NCBI RefSeq assembly: GCF_007750855.1
Contig: NZ_CP036291.1
Span: 3,906,001-3,970,000 of the forward strand
Length of the DNA: 64,000 nt
Source of the DNA: Pirellulimonas nuda
Lineage (GTDB): Bacteria; Planctomycetota; Planctomycetia; Pirellulales; Lacipirellulaceae
Reading direction: 5' to 3'
Positions 26,745 through 35,634 of the stretch are shown one piece after another; position 1 is the stretch's first letter, and each line of letters starts with the position of its first letter. A program made the translations under genes and the position numbers. The notes under the pieces are model-generated. The model saw only the letters and a list, made by a program, of their open reading frames with translations. It was not told where the DNA came from and did no database searches.

Positions 26745-27731
26745 TCATTGACGACCTGCGGCGCCCTCTCCAAAGAACGCGATCAAGTAGTCGGTGGGGG
26801 TCTTGTGCTGGACGTCCGGCGCGCCGGGGTACTGCACCTCACAAGCGACACCCAGCTGGTCGCACCGCTGCTTGAACTTGACGCCGAACGCGGCCGAGTG
26901 GGTCGGGTCCTTCTCCGGCTTCCCGCCGCTCGGAGGGTTGCTGAACCACAGGTAGGCGGGGGGGTCTCGGGCGTCCAACAGCCCGTACGGAGAGTATTCC
27001 TCGATCCACTCGGAGAGGCTCTCCCGCTCGGCCAGGAACTGCTGGAAGCTTTCCTTGGCGAACGCGTGGGCGCCGTAACTGCTGTTCGGGATCCACGCCT
27101 TCATCTGTTGGGGATCGAGCGTGGTCTGGGGCCGGTTGAGCGCCACGCACGCCAGCCGCGTCGACTCGCGGGCAACGGGGTCTGGGCTCTGCGGCTGGGC
27201 GAGGTCGTCGTGGCAGGCGAGCCACAGGCTTGAGCAGCCGCCGGCGGACCCGCCGGCCGCGGCGATCCGCGATTTGTCAACGTTCCACGGCTCTGCTTGG
27301 CTGCGGATGAACTGCAGCGCGCGGGCCGCGTCCTCCAGCGGCGCCCTGACGGGGGGCTGCAAGTCGCCGGCGTGCTTGATCAACCGGTAGTGGATCGAAG
27401 CGACCGAGACGCCGGCGTCCAGCAGGGCCTGGGTGTCTACCAGTTTGTGGATCGTCTGTTTGCTGCTCCCTCCGTTCCAGCCCCCGCCGTGGATGACCAT
27501 CACCAGCGGGGTGGGCCCGTCCGACGACGCCTTCCAGAAGTCGAGCGTGTTCCGGCGGTGCGGTCCGTAGCGGACGCCGGTGAGCGTCGGGGGGGGCACC
27601 GACGCGTCGTAGCTCAGTTCTTCTAGTTGCTGGCGCTGAGCCGGCGCCGGAGAGGCCTCCTGCCCGAACGCCGACGTCGCAGACGCCGCAACCCACACCC
27701 CAGCCGCCCAGATACACGTCCGATTACACAT
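26745..27731 (-). CDS. Secreted alpha/beta hydrolase (esterase/lipase-like)
   Basis: This 328-residue protein has a signal peptide ending near AFGQ (residue 24). HGGGW at residues 81-85 forms the oxyanion hole of the hormone-sensitive-lipase type. The nucleophile is Ser162 in GGSAGG. A late Asp and the His in DVQHKTP could complete the triad. NTLDFWKAS before the core is typical of exported planctomycete carbohydrate-esterase-like members. AAGGAA precedes the ATG. Likely activity: deacylation of a sugar or small ester, exact substrate unknown. The sulfatase gene upstream on the same strand is 134 bases away, so polysaccharide use is a reasonable guess. Confidence 0.83.
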   Translation of the reverse strand: MCNRTCIWAAGVWVAASATSAFGQEASPAPAQRQQLEELSYDASVPPPTLTGVRYGPHRRNTLDFWKASSDGPTPLVMVIHGGGWNGGSSKQTIHKLVDTQALLDAGVSVASIHYRLIKHAGDLQPPVRAPLEDAARALQFIRSQAEPWNVDKSRIAAAGGSAGGCSSLWLACHDDLAQPQSPDPVARESTRLACVALNRPQTTLDPQQMKAWIPNSSYGAHAFAKESFQQFLAERESLSEWIEEYSPYGLLDARDPPAYLWFSNPPSGGKPEKDPTHSAAFGVKFKQRCDQLGVACEVQYPGAPDVQHKTPTDYLIAFFGEGAAGRQ

Positions 27732-27865
27732 TGCATGTTCCTTGAAATGGTTGTCTGCCTGGGACCAACGCCCGTCTCGCTACCTCGCCTCGGCGCCAGC
27801 TCTCTCCGAAACCGCGGGGCCGCCCGCCCCTACGGCGCGTGTCACCAAGAGTTCATGAGGTCTGC

Positions 27866-29326
27866 CTAACGCGACGGCGCAGGCGCCTCGGCAGGGGCGC
27901 GTCGGCGGCGACGCGTCGGCGGGGTGGATTCCTGCGGGCCGGCGGCGGTCAGGCACGCGGGGTTGGGCTTGTCGGGGAGCGTGGCTTTCCAGTCGAGCGC
28001 CAGCTTGGTCAGACGCTCGACGATCTCGGGGTGCTGCGCGGCCACGTCCGTCGCCTCGGCGCGGTCGTCGCTGAGGCGGTGCAGCTCGACGCGCTGCGCG
28101 TCGTCGGTCAGCACCAGCTTCCAGTCGCCGTCGCGCACCGCGAGCCGCGGCCACCAGTCCGGCTCCGTCTGGTTGCCCCGCCACTGCCAGAAGACAGGCC
28201 GGCTGCGCGTGGGGGCCTCGCCCCGCAGGGCCGCCAGCAGGTTCTCGCCGTCGCCCTGGTAGCCGGCTGGCAGCTCCGCGCCGGCCGCGGCGCACAGGGT
28301 CGGCAGCAGGTCGACGGCGGTCAGCACCGTCGTGTCGTTGGTGGTCCCCGCGGGGGCGTGCCCCGGCCAGCGGACCAGCAGCGGCGTTCGCACGCCCCCC
28401 TCGAACAAGCTCCGCTTGCGGCCCCGCAGCCCGCCGGTGGTGCCGACGCTGTAGTAGGTATCGAGGCCCGTGACCTGGGCGTCCGCGTCGAAGCTGGCGG
28501 GGCCCGCGTTGGCCGCGGACGATTCGGGCCCGTTGTCGCTGGAGAACATGACCAGCGTGCTGTCGGCGACCCCCGCGGCCTCGAGGGCGTCGAGGATGGC
28601 GCCCACGGCGTTGTCGCCGTCCGTGATAACCGCCGCGTACACCTGCCGGCGCTGGTCGAGGTTCTTCCAGCGTTGCATCGCTTCTGGGGTCGGCGCGTGC
28701 GGCGTGTGGCTCTCGTGGAGCCACACGTTCACAAAGAAGGGGGCGTCCTTGTTCTCTGCGATGAACGCCGACGCGTCTTTGGCCGTGTCGCGCAGCGCCG
28801 CCGGCTTCCCCCAGCCTGCGCCGCCGTTGAACACCGCGGCGGCGTCGTAGCCGTAGGCCTCGGGCTTGGGGGCGCCCCAGGTTTGTGCGTTGGTCAGGTG
28901 CCACTTGCCGAAGTGCCCGGTGCGGTAGCCGGCCTGCTTGAGCAGGCGCGGCAGCATCGGCGCCTGCGGGTCGAGCCAATCGGGCATGCCCCGGGCGTGG
29001 TTTTGCGCGGGGGTCGCAAAATGCTGGTGCACCGAGAACCGCGCCGGGTACATGCCGGTCATCAACGCCGTCCGGCTCGGCGAACATACCGGGTTGAGCA
29101 CGTTGAACTGCTGGAAGTCGATCCCTTCGCGGGCGATGCGATCGAGGTTGGGGGTCGCCAGCCAGTCGGCGCCGTGGCACGACAGGTCGCCCCAGCCCCA
29201 ATCGTCGGCGTAGATCATGACGATGTTCGGCCGGCCGCCCTCCGGCGGCGCCGCGGCGTCCAACAGCGAGGGGGCCGCCCCCCACGCGAGACCGGCGATG
29301 AGCGTGAGAACGAGGGACTTGTGCAT
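27866..29326 (-). CDS. Secreted type-I sulfatase
   Basis: It is a 486-residue sulfatase. After a signal peptide (residues 1-25) comes PNIVMIYADDWGWGDLSC with the metal-binding Asp41 and Asp42. The canonical formylglycine motif CSPSRTALMTG puts the modified Cys at residue 81. HFGKWHL, SSDNGPES and GGLRGRKRSLFEGGVRTP complete the active-site pattern. I chose the ATG at 29326, which gives a clean signal peptide and is preceded by AAAGG; the frame stays open 62 codons further up. The C-terminus ends in a Pro/Arg-rich tail (TRRRRRAPAEAPAPSR). Substrate probably a sulfated polysaccharide. Confidence 0.92.
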   Translation of the reverse strand: MHKSLVLTLIAGLAWGAAPSLLDAAAPPEGGRPNIVMIYADDWGWGDLSCHGADWLATPNLDRIAREGIDFQQFNVLNPVCSPSRTALMTGMYPARFSVHQHFATPAQNHARGMPDWLDPQAPMLPRLLKQAGYRTGHFGKWHLTNAQTWGAPKPEAYGYDAAAVFNGGAGWGKPAALRDTAKDASAFIAENKDAPFFVNVWLHESHTPHAPTPEAMQRWKNLDQRRQVYAAVITDGDNAVGAILDALEAAGVADSTLVMFSSDNGPESSAANAGPASFDADAQVTGLDTYYSVGTTGGLRGRKRSLFEGGVRTPLLVRWPGHAPAGTTNDTTVLTAVDLLPTLCAAAGAELPAGYQGDGENLLAALRGEAPTRSRPVFWQWRGNQTEPDWWPRLAVRDGDWKLVLTDDAQRVELHRLSDDRAEATDVAAQHPEIVERLTKLALDWKATLPDKPNPACLTAAGPQESTPPTRRRRRAPAEAPAPSR

Positions 29327-29435
29327 CGGGCAGACCTTTAGAAGAGCGGACCAGTCGCGTCGCCGCCGATCATAAGCGGCCGTGGGCGGCTTCGCAAATT
29401 CGCGGCGCCTGGCGCCACGAACTCGGCCCCTCTGT

Positions 29436-32186
29436 CTAGATGACTTCGACGCTGCGGAGCTCGACCCAACCGGTCTGCCCCGACCTGGAGCGGACCTTGA
29501 GCCAGCCGCCACGCTGCTTGGCTACTTCCACGCGTTGGCCCTCGCTCAGCGCCACGCCGGCGACGGGGAAGTGGTCGCCATCGCCCTCGCGGAGCGCCGC
29601 CGCAGGAGCGGTGACGACCGCGGTAAGCGAGTCTGCTCCCCCACGGTTGGACGCGTACAGGCCCGCCGAAGCGATGGCCACCACGGCCGCCGCTGTGGCG
29701 ATGGTCTTCCACGCGTAGCGCAAACCGTGCAGCCGCAACCCGATGACCAGCCAGAACGCCAACCAGCCGGCGACCGCCGCGGCCACGAGCCCGCGCGGGC
29801 CGGCGTGGCCCCACAGCCACCCGCCGGCCGCCGCTGCGGCGCTTGCTAGCCCGCCGCCGCCGGGGGTTGGCGCCTCGGCCCCGGCCGGGCCGAGCGACTG
29901 CGTCGCGTGCCGCAGATTGAGCTGCGCCACACGGTTGGTTGGATGGATGCGTAGCGCCCGCGTGTAGTTGGCGATCGACGCGCCCGGTTGCCCGCTCTGC
30001 AGGTAGGCGTTGGCCAGGTTCACGTACAAGCGGCTGTTCTCGACGCCCGCATCGACCAACAACTGGTACTTCTCTGCGGCGTGGGCGAAGGCCTGCTTTG
30101 CCTCTGCGGAGTCGTCGCCGGACAGCCCCATGGCGTTCTGGTACAACCGCGTCGCCTCCGACAGCACGGCTTGGCTCTGCTGGGCCGTGTGCAAAGGCGT
30201 GCCGCCGGTCGGGGCGGCGCTTGCGGACGCCGCGCCCCCGGCGATCACCGCGGCCAGGGCCAGCACGCTTGCGGCGCGGGCCGCGCGACGGGGCGTTGCT
30301 TGGGGGCGCTCGCGGCGTTGCTGGAACTGCGCCAGCACTGCGAGGGCTTCGCGTTTCACGTCGTCCAGCGACGCCCGTGGGGTCACTCCGCCGGCGTCGG
30401 CCTGTCGCGCCGCGTAGAAGACCCTCTCGCAACGCACCGCCAGCTTGTGCTGGCCCGAGGCGCGGAGCGCCCCGACAACCGCGGCCGCGTCTTGAAGCTC
30501 GGGGTTCAATCTTAGGCGACGCGCCAGGCAGGCCCGCAGCACCGTGCAGACCTCGCCGGGCGTTTGGGCCGCTTGGATGCGGGCCTGCGCCCGATGGGCG
30601 CCAACCCCCAGCCGCTCCATCAGCCGCGACACCCGGGCCCGGTTGCGTCGCACCCAGAAGGCGCCCGCTGCCAGCGGGGGCGCCGCCAGCAGCAGCGTGA
30701 GCACCCCCGCGCCCGGCTGGTAGGGCGCCTCGCTTCGAAGGAGGTCTTCGCCGGCAAAGTTGTCCAGCAGCGGGGCCAATGCCGCCGGCGTCCCTTCCGC
30801 GCCAGAGGCGCCGGCCCCAGCGCCACTGCCGACGATGGCGTCGAGCGCTAGCGTGTCGGCCGGGTCGACGTGGATCGGGATCGGCTCGCTGCGCACCGTG
30901 ACGAACTCGCCCTGCTGGGGATCGAAGAAGGTAAACGGGATAGCGGGAACCTGGGCGACCCCTTCTCTGCGTGGCCGGATGGTGGTGGAGAACACCTTGC
31001 GGTCCCCCTGCACGAAGCCGGCCAGCGGCTCGCTGGGGACCTTGAAGTCCGCGGTCAGCCCCGCCAACTCGGCCAGCGGCGGGGCCTGCACCAGTTCCAT
31101 GGGGCCGGTCCCCGCGACGCCGATGAGCAGCTCGATCGGGTCGCCCGCCTTGACCGACGCCGGGCGGGCCTCGGTGACGATGTGGTACCGGCCCACGGCG
31201 CCGCGGTAGTCGCTGGGGCGCCCCGCGGTGGGGATGGCGCGTACCTCGATCGGCTCAACCACGGCCTCGGCCACGATGGGCCGCGCGGCCTCGACCGCCA
31301 GCCGCCGGCCGAAGGGGGACGGGAAGTCGTCTCCGCCAAAGGCGCCGCCGAACCCGCCGGGCATTGGCATGTCGCCGAAGATCGACGCGAACGGGTCGCG
31401 GGCCGCGCCCAGCGAGGTGGGGTACTCCACAATCACACGCACGTCTTGGGCGTCGATCTGGCCCGGGCTCTTCGGGTAGATGGTCGCGTCGACCTCGTAG
31501 AGGTAGTAGCTGTGCTCGACCCCGTCGCGGTCCTTCCGCAGCACCTCGCGCCCCTCGGGCCGCTCGCGGTTGCTGTCCAGCTCCCGCATCCGGTCCTCGA
31601 ACGCGCCCCAGCCCGACCGCGGCGAGATCGTCCGCCACATGTCGCCGGCCGACAGCGTGACGCCGCGATCGGAGTCACGGAAGGGCCGCACCCAGATCTT
31701 GAGCGTCAGGTCGAGCGCCTGCCCGACATAGATTTGGTTCTCCTTCCCCGCCACCTCGACGAACAACAAGTCGCCGGTCTCGCTCTTCGACGCAACAAAC
31801 TCGATCGGCCGCGTCTCGAGCCGCGTGCCGTCCGCGACGACCGAGATCGGCGGGACGCGGAAGGCGCCGGCCCGCTGGGGGGTCAGCTCGTAGGCGTACG
31901 TCAGCGACGTGCTCTTGGTCATCCTGCCGTTGATGGTGGTGATCTGCGTGTTGCGCGCCGGCGCGCCGGCCGCGCGTACCTCCACGCCATCCACACGGGG
32001 CACGACCGGCGGCTCGACGTCCGAGGCGTTGCTGACCTGCACCTGCACGACGACCGGCATGCCAACGTAGGTGTCTCTCGTCGAAACGCCGACACGCACC
32101 TCGGCGGCCGACGCGCCCAGCGCGCCAGAAACCACCAGAGCCGATAGCAGCAGGGTACGCCGCGCGTTGGTAGAGAACGTTTGCAT
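29436..32186 (-). CDS. BatD-BatE fusion protein (oxygen-tolerance operon)
   Basis: This 916-residue membrane protein merges two products that are separate in other bat operons. The N-terminal 520 or so residues, after a signal peptide, are BatD-like beta domains (VGVSTRDTYVGMPVVVQVQV) ending in a membrane helix near 525-545. A helical region and a second hydrophobic segment follow. Then come a TPR block at about 690-790 (NLANAYLQSGQPGASIANYT), two more helices and a C-terminal SH3-like domain (GQRVEVAKQRGGWLKVRSRSG begins near 875, last residue omitted). TPR plus SH3 is the BatE layout. It is the last gene of the moxR-bat operon. Role: envelope stress or aerotolerance, by analogy with Bacteroides. 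Confidence 0.85.
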   Translation of the reverse strand: MQTFSTNARRTLLLSALVVSGALGASAAEVRVGVSTRDTYVGMPVVVQVQVSNASDVEPPVVPRVDGVEVRAAGAPARNTQITTINGRMTKSTSLTYAYELTPQRAGAFRVPPISVVADGTRLETRPIEFVASKSETGDLLFVEVAGKENQIYVGQALDLTLKIWVRPFRDSDRGVTLSAGDMWRTISPRSGWGAFEDRMRELDSNRERPEGREVLRKDRDGVEHSYYLYEVDATIYPKSPGQIDAQDVRVIVEYPTSLGAARDPFASIFGDMPMPGGFGGAFGGDDFPSPFGRRLAVEAARPIVAEAVVEPIEVRAIPTAGRPSDYRGAVGRYHIVTEARPASVKAGDPIELLIGVAGTGPMELVQAPPLAELAGLTADFKVPSEPLAGFVQGDRKVFSTTIRPRREGVAQVPAIPFTFFDPQQGEFVTVRSEPIPIHVDPADTLALDAIVGSGAGAGASGAEGTPAALAPLLDNFAGEDLLRSEAPYQPGAGVLTLLLAAPPLAAGAFWVRRNRARVSRLMERLGVGAHRAQARIQAAQTPGEVCTVLRACLARRLRLNPELQDAAAVVGALRASGQHKLAVRCERVFYAARQADAGGVTPRASLDDVKREALAVLAQFQQRRERPQATPRRAARAASVLALAAVIAGGAASASAAPTGGTPLHTAQQSQAVLSEATRLYQNAMGLSGDDSAEAKQAFAHAAEKYQLLVDAGVENSRLYVNLANAYLQSGQPGASIANYTRALRIHPTNRVAQLNLRHATQSLGPAGAEAPTPGGGGLASAAAAAGGWLWGHAGPRGLVAAAVAGWLAFWLVIGLRLHGLRYAWKTIATAAAVVAIASAGLYASNRGGADSLTAVVTAPAAALREGDGDHFPVAGVALSEGQRVEVAKQRGGWLKVRSRSGQTGWVELRSVEVI

Positions 32187-32227
32187 CAGAATTGCGTTGG
32201 GTTGGGGTCCTCGTGGCCGGCGATCGA

Positions 32228-33433
32228 TCACCAGTCGCGGTCCACAGGGATGTGCTGGTTGCGCTCGGCGGCTTGGCGGCGGAGGCGGCGGACCATGTCG
32301 CGGTCGCGGATGGCCTGCAGCATCTTGGCCGCTTCTTCCTGGGTCATCTCTCCTTCTTGCAGCACCTCTCCCGTTTGCTGCTGAGCCGATGCGGGGGGCT
32401 CGGGCTCGCCCGCGGCCGAGAGCTCTCCCTTGGGGGTCTCGCCGGCCTGCTGCTGGGGGTCCTGGTCCGACGCTGCGCCGGCGGCCTGGTCTTCGCCACG
32501 CTCGCTCGCGTCACGCTGAGAACCGGGGTCGCCGTGCGGCGGCTGATCGGGCGATGGCTTGCCGTCTTCTTTGGGCCGCTCGGACGCGTCTGCGTCCTGC
32601 CGCTGATCGCCCTGCTGCTGCGACGCTTCTGCGTCCTGCTGCTCTGGCTGCTGCGATTCCTCTTGCGGTGGGTCCCCCTGCTGGGACTGGCCTTCTTGTG
32701 GCTGGCTCTCTTGAGACTGACTCTGTTGCTGCTGGCCCTCCTGCGAGCCGTCTTGCTGCTGCTGGTCTTGCTGTTCGCCGCTCTGCTGGTCTTGCTGCTG
32801 TTGGTCCGATTGCTGCTGGTCTTGCTCCTGCTGATCTTGTCTGTCGCCGGACGACTGCTGCTGGTCCTGCTGGTTCTGGTCTTGTTGTTGGTCTTGTTGC
32901 TGTTCTTGTTGTTGCTGCTGTTCCTCTTGCTCCTGACGCAGCGTCTGGATCAACTGCGCGGCCAGCTCGATGTTGGCGCGCGCCTCGGGGTCGGCAGATT
33001 CGATCTCTAAGGCGCTGCGGTAGTGCCGGATGGCCGACTCCAATCGGCCGATGGCGGCCGGGGGGTCCTTCTCTGCTAGCTGCACCGCAGAGGCGTAGTC
33101 GCAGTTGCCGAGGTTGAAGCGCGCCTTGGCGGCGATGGCGTTGTCGTCCGACGCCGCCACGGCGCGGAACTGCTCGGCGGCGGCGCCAACGTCTCCCTCG
33201 CGGTACCGGGCCACCGCGTGGTTGTAGGTCAGCGTGTCGGACGGGGGGCCCAGCTCCTGCAACTGCTCGAAGGCCGCCATCGCGCCGTCGACGTCCCCTT
33301 CGCGCAGCAGCGCGTTGGCGGCGTTCATCCGCCCGGCCAGCTCGACATCGGCCGCCGTCGCACAATGCCCTACCGCGCAGGAGGCGCCCAGCAGCACAAG
33401 TCGGAGGCAATTTGTCTTCTGCAGGTTCATCAT
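32228..33433 (-). CDS. batC: BatC-like TPR protein with long Gln-rich region
   Basis: This 401-residue exported protein starts with a signal peptide (residues 1-28). Three or four TPR units follow at about residues 32-160 (ANALLREGDVDGAMAAFEQL). A low-complexity stretch of Gln with Asp, Ser and Glu then covers about residues 164-270. An acidic linker leads to a conserved C-terminal helix (MTQEEAAKMLQAIRDRDM) that closes BatC proteins. The start is ATGATG at 33433/33430 and overlaps the batB stop by four bases, so translation is coupled. TPR plus a charged low-complexity tail is the known BatC form. Confidence 0.85.
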   Translation of the reverse strand: MMNLQKTNCLRLVLLGASCAVGHCATAADVELAGRMNAANALLREGDVDGAMAAFEQLQELGPPSDTLTYNHAVARYREGDVGAAAEQFRAVAASDDNAIAAKARFNLGNCDYASAVQLAEKDPPAAIGRLESAIRHYRSALEIESADPEARANIELAAQLIQTLRQEQEEQQQQQEQQQDQQQDQNQQDQQQSSGDRQDQQEQDQQQSDQQQQDQQSGEQQDQQQQDGSQEGQQQQSQSQESQPQEGQSQQGDPPQEESQQPEQQDAEASQQQGDQRQDADASERPKEDGKPSPDQPPHGDPGSQRDASERGEDQAAGAASDQDPQQQAGETPKGELSAAGEPEPPASAQQQTGEVLQEGEMTQEEAAKMLQAIRDRDMVRRLRRQAAERNQHIPVDRDW

Positions 33434-34521
33434 GCCGCGGTCGAGTGTTGGGTGGCGTTGGTGGAAGGGGAGCGCGGCTGCTTGCCCGCCGTGGCGGCGC
33501 CCTGCCGAACCACGCGGCGTGTGGGCCAGGCCGCGACCGCGACCTCGCACAACAGCAGCCCCAGCGCCGGGACGAGCAGCCACTGGAAGCGGGCCTCGTA
33601 CTGGTCGATCGTTGCCGTCTCGAACTCGGTTTGCTCTACGTCTGCGATGTAGCCGTGGTAGACGTCGGCCATGTTCACCTGCTTCGTGCCGGCCGGGATG
33701 TACGCGCCGCCGGTTTCCACCGCCACTTGGCGGAGGATGTCGCCGTGCAGCTTGCTCCACACCGGCTCGCCGGCGTGCTGCAGGTAGGCCCCGCCCCGGT
33801 CGGACGCCAGCGGGATGCGGGCCCCCTGGTCCATGTCTCCCAGGCCCACGGTGAAGACGCGTACGCCCGTGTCGCGGTTGGCCTGCCGGGCGACCGCCAC
33901 CGGGTCGCTCTCTTGGTCCTCTCCGTCGGTGAAGATCACCATCGCCTTGTGGGCGTTGAGCTTCGTCACGAACGATTGGGACGCCGCCTCGATCGCGCCC
34001 GCCAACCGCGATCCGCCACGCAGCACGCTGTGGGGCCCCACCGCGTCGAGCGCCTGCTTGAAGTCGTCGTAGTGGGTCGTCAGCGGGATCTGCCGCTTGG
34101 CGTCTCCGGCGAACACCACCAGCCCCACGCGGTCGCCCGCCATCTCATCGACCGCGTCCTTGATCTGCTGCTTCGCCCGCACTAGCCGGTTCGGCGACGC
34201 GTCCTCGGCCAGCATCGACCGCGAGACGTCCAGCACAAACATCACCTCGATGCCCCGCTGGGGGACCTCGCGCGACACCCGGCCCCAACGCACGTCTACC
34301 AGCGCCAGCGCCATTAGCGCCATCGCCGCGGTGACCAGCACGGCGCCCACCACGGCGCGGCGCCCCCCCGACGTGGGCAGGGCGCGGCCCACCAGGTTGG
34401 CCGTCGCGAAGCGTCGCCTCGCCCGGCGGCGGGCCTGGGCCGCGTACCCGATTGCGGCGAGCGACAGCACGGGGAGCCACAACCAAACGAGCTGAGCCGG
34501 GTTTCCGATCTGGATGTCCAT
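33430..34521 (-). CDS. batB: BatB-like von Willebrand factor A membrane protein
   Basis: It has 363 residues: two N-terminal membrane helices, a vWA domain at about 90-300, and a C-terminal helix near 325-345. The metal-ion-dependent adhesion site is intact (DVSRS, Asp98, Ser100, Ser102), with the later TDGEDQE loop. It would act in the inner membrane with BatA, the vWA domain facing the periplasm. The gene follows batA by 24 bases and overlaps batC by four. Confidence 0.88.
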   Translation of the reverse strand: MDIQIGNPAQLVWLWLPVLSLAAIGYAAQARRRARRRFATANLVGRALPTSGGRRAVVGAVLVTAAMALMALALVDVRWGRVSREVPQRGIEVMFVLDVSRSMLAEDASPNRLVRAKQQIKDAVDEMAGDRVGLVVFAGDAKRQIPLTTHYDDFKQALDAVGPHSVLRGGSRLAGAIEAASQSFVTKLNAHKAMVIFTDGEDQESDPVAVARQANRDTGVRVFTVGLGDMDQGARIPLASDRGGAYLQHAGEPVWSKLHGDILRQVAVETGGAYIPAGTKQVNMADVYHGYIADVEQTEFETATIDQYEARFQWLLVPALGLLLCEVAVAAWPTRRVVRQGAATAGKQPRSPSTNATQHSTAA

Positions 34522-34545
34522 GATGATCTTGTGGGGTGGTCGCGG

Positions 34546-35634
34546 TCAGGCGAGCTCGCGGAACAGGGTGCTGGCGAGGATCACGCGGGCCCAGAGCAGC
34601 CCCAGCGCCACCAGCGCCAGCGGCGGGAGCGTCAGGGCGCCCCACGGGGTGGGCTGGATGGCCAGCTCGCGGTAGTCCACGAAGTGCTGCTCCTCGATCT
34701 TGGTCTTCTCGAGCAGGTCGATCTCGCGGTACACCTCGGTGAGCGACTCGGTGTCGGTGGCGCGGAAGTACTTGCCCTCCGTGGCCGAGGCGATCGCCCG
34801 CAACGCGCCCTCGTCGAGGTTGACTTCGGCCCACTCGATTTGCTCGCGGCCGGTGAACGGGTTGGCTACCGGCACCGGCGCGCGGCCGCGTGTGCCGACG
34901 CCGATCGTGTAGATCTTCACGCCCAGCTTCTTGGCCAGCTCGGCGGCCTGGGTGGGGTCGACCTCCCCGGCGTTGTTCTCGCCGTCGGTCAGCAGCACCA
35001 GCACCTTGCTCTTCACCTTCTCTTGCTGCCGGTCGTCGAGCGAGGTGAGCTTCTCCACCGCCAGGCTGATCGCGTCGCCGATCGCGGTGCCGTCTTCGCC
35101 GCGTTGGGTCGCGATCTCTTGCTGGTTGAGCTGAGCCGTGACAAACGCGTGGTCCAGGGTCGGGGGCGCCGCCGCGTCGGCGTAGCCGGCGAAGGTAACC
35201 AGGCCTACCAGGTCGCCCACGCGCCCCGGCAGGCTAGCGTCGTCCGCGGGGTCGTCGTCCCCCTCGATGAACCGGCCCGCCACGCTCTTGATAGCGGTCA
35301 AGCGGTCGACGGGCGATCCGTCGAGCTGGAAGTCGAGCGCCCGCATGCTCCCCGAACGGTCGACGACCATCTCGATGGCGATCCCGTCTGCGTCTACCAC
35401 GGTCTGCTCGCGTCCTTCCCGCGGCCGCGCCAGGGCGACGATGGTCACCGCGACCGCGGCGAGCGTCAACGCGGCCGGCAGCCAAGCCAGCCGTTGCCGC
35501 CAGGTGGGCCGCAGCGCTTGCAGGTGCTCAGTGGAGCTGAACGGCGCGGCGGTCTGCCGCGCGCCCGACCACAGCCGCCACGCCACCAACGGCAGCAGCA
35601 ACAGCAGCGTGAACATCCAAGGGCTAGAGAACAT
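34546..35634 (-). CDS. batA: BatA-like von Willebrand factor A membrane protein
   Basis: This is a 362-residue protein with helices at about 7-22 and 50-68, a vWA domain and a final C-terminal helix. The MIDAS reads DRSGS (Asp92, Ser94, Ser96), and LLTDGENNAG supplies a further ligand loop. The vWA domain ends with TDTESLTEVYREIDLLEK, typical of BatA/YfbK-like proteins. I set the start at 35634 because the first helix begins there and the start lies within the end of the preceding gene, an 11-base overlap. Paralogue of BatB with a better conserved acidic loop. Confidence 0.88.
   Translation of the reverse strand: MFSSPWMFTLLLLLPLVAWRLWSGARQTAAPFSSTEHLQALRPTWRQRLAWLPAALTLAAVAVTIVALARPREGREQTVVDADGIAIEMVVDRSGSMRALDFQLDGSPVDRLTAIKSVAGRFIEGDDDPADDASLPGRVGDLVGLVTFAGYADAAAPPTLDHAFVTAQLNQQEIATQRGEDGTAIGDAISLAVEKLTSLDDRQQEKVKSKVLVLLTDGENNAGEVDPTQAAELAKKLGVKIYTIGVGTRGRAPVPVANPFTGREQIEWAEVNLDEGALRAIASATEGKYFRATDTESLTEVYREIDLLEKTKIEEQHFVDYRELAIQPTPWGALTLPPLALVALGLLWARVILASTLFRELA

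Noticed and set aside
32192..33010. Leu-rich plus-strand frame resembling a multi-helix membrane protein
   Set aside because: It is the complement of the Gln-rich part of batC; CAG/CAA runs read as CTG/TTG give Leu. The batC frame has a signal peptide and TPRs, so it is the real one.
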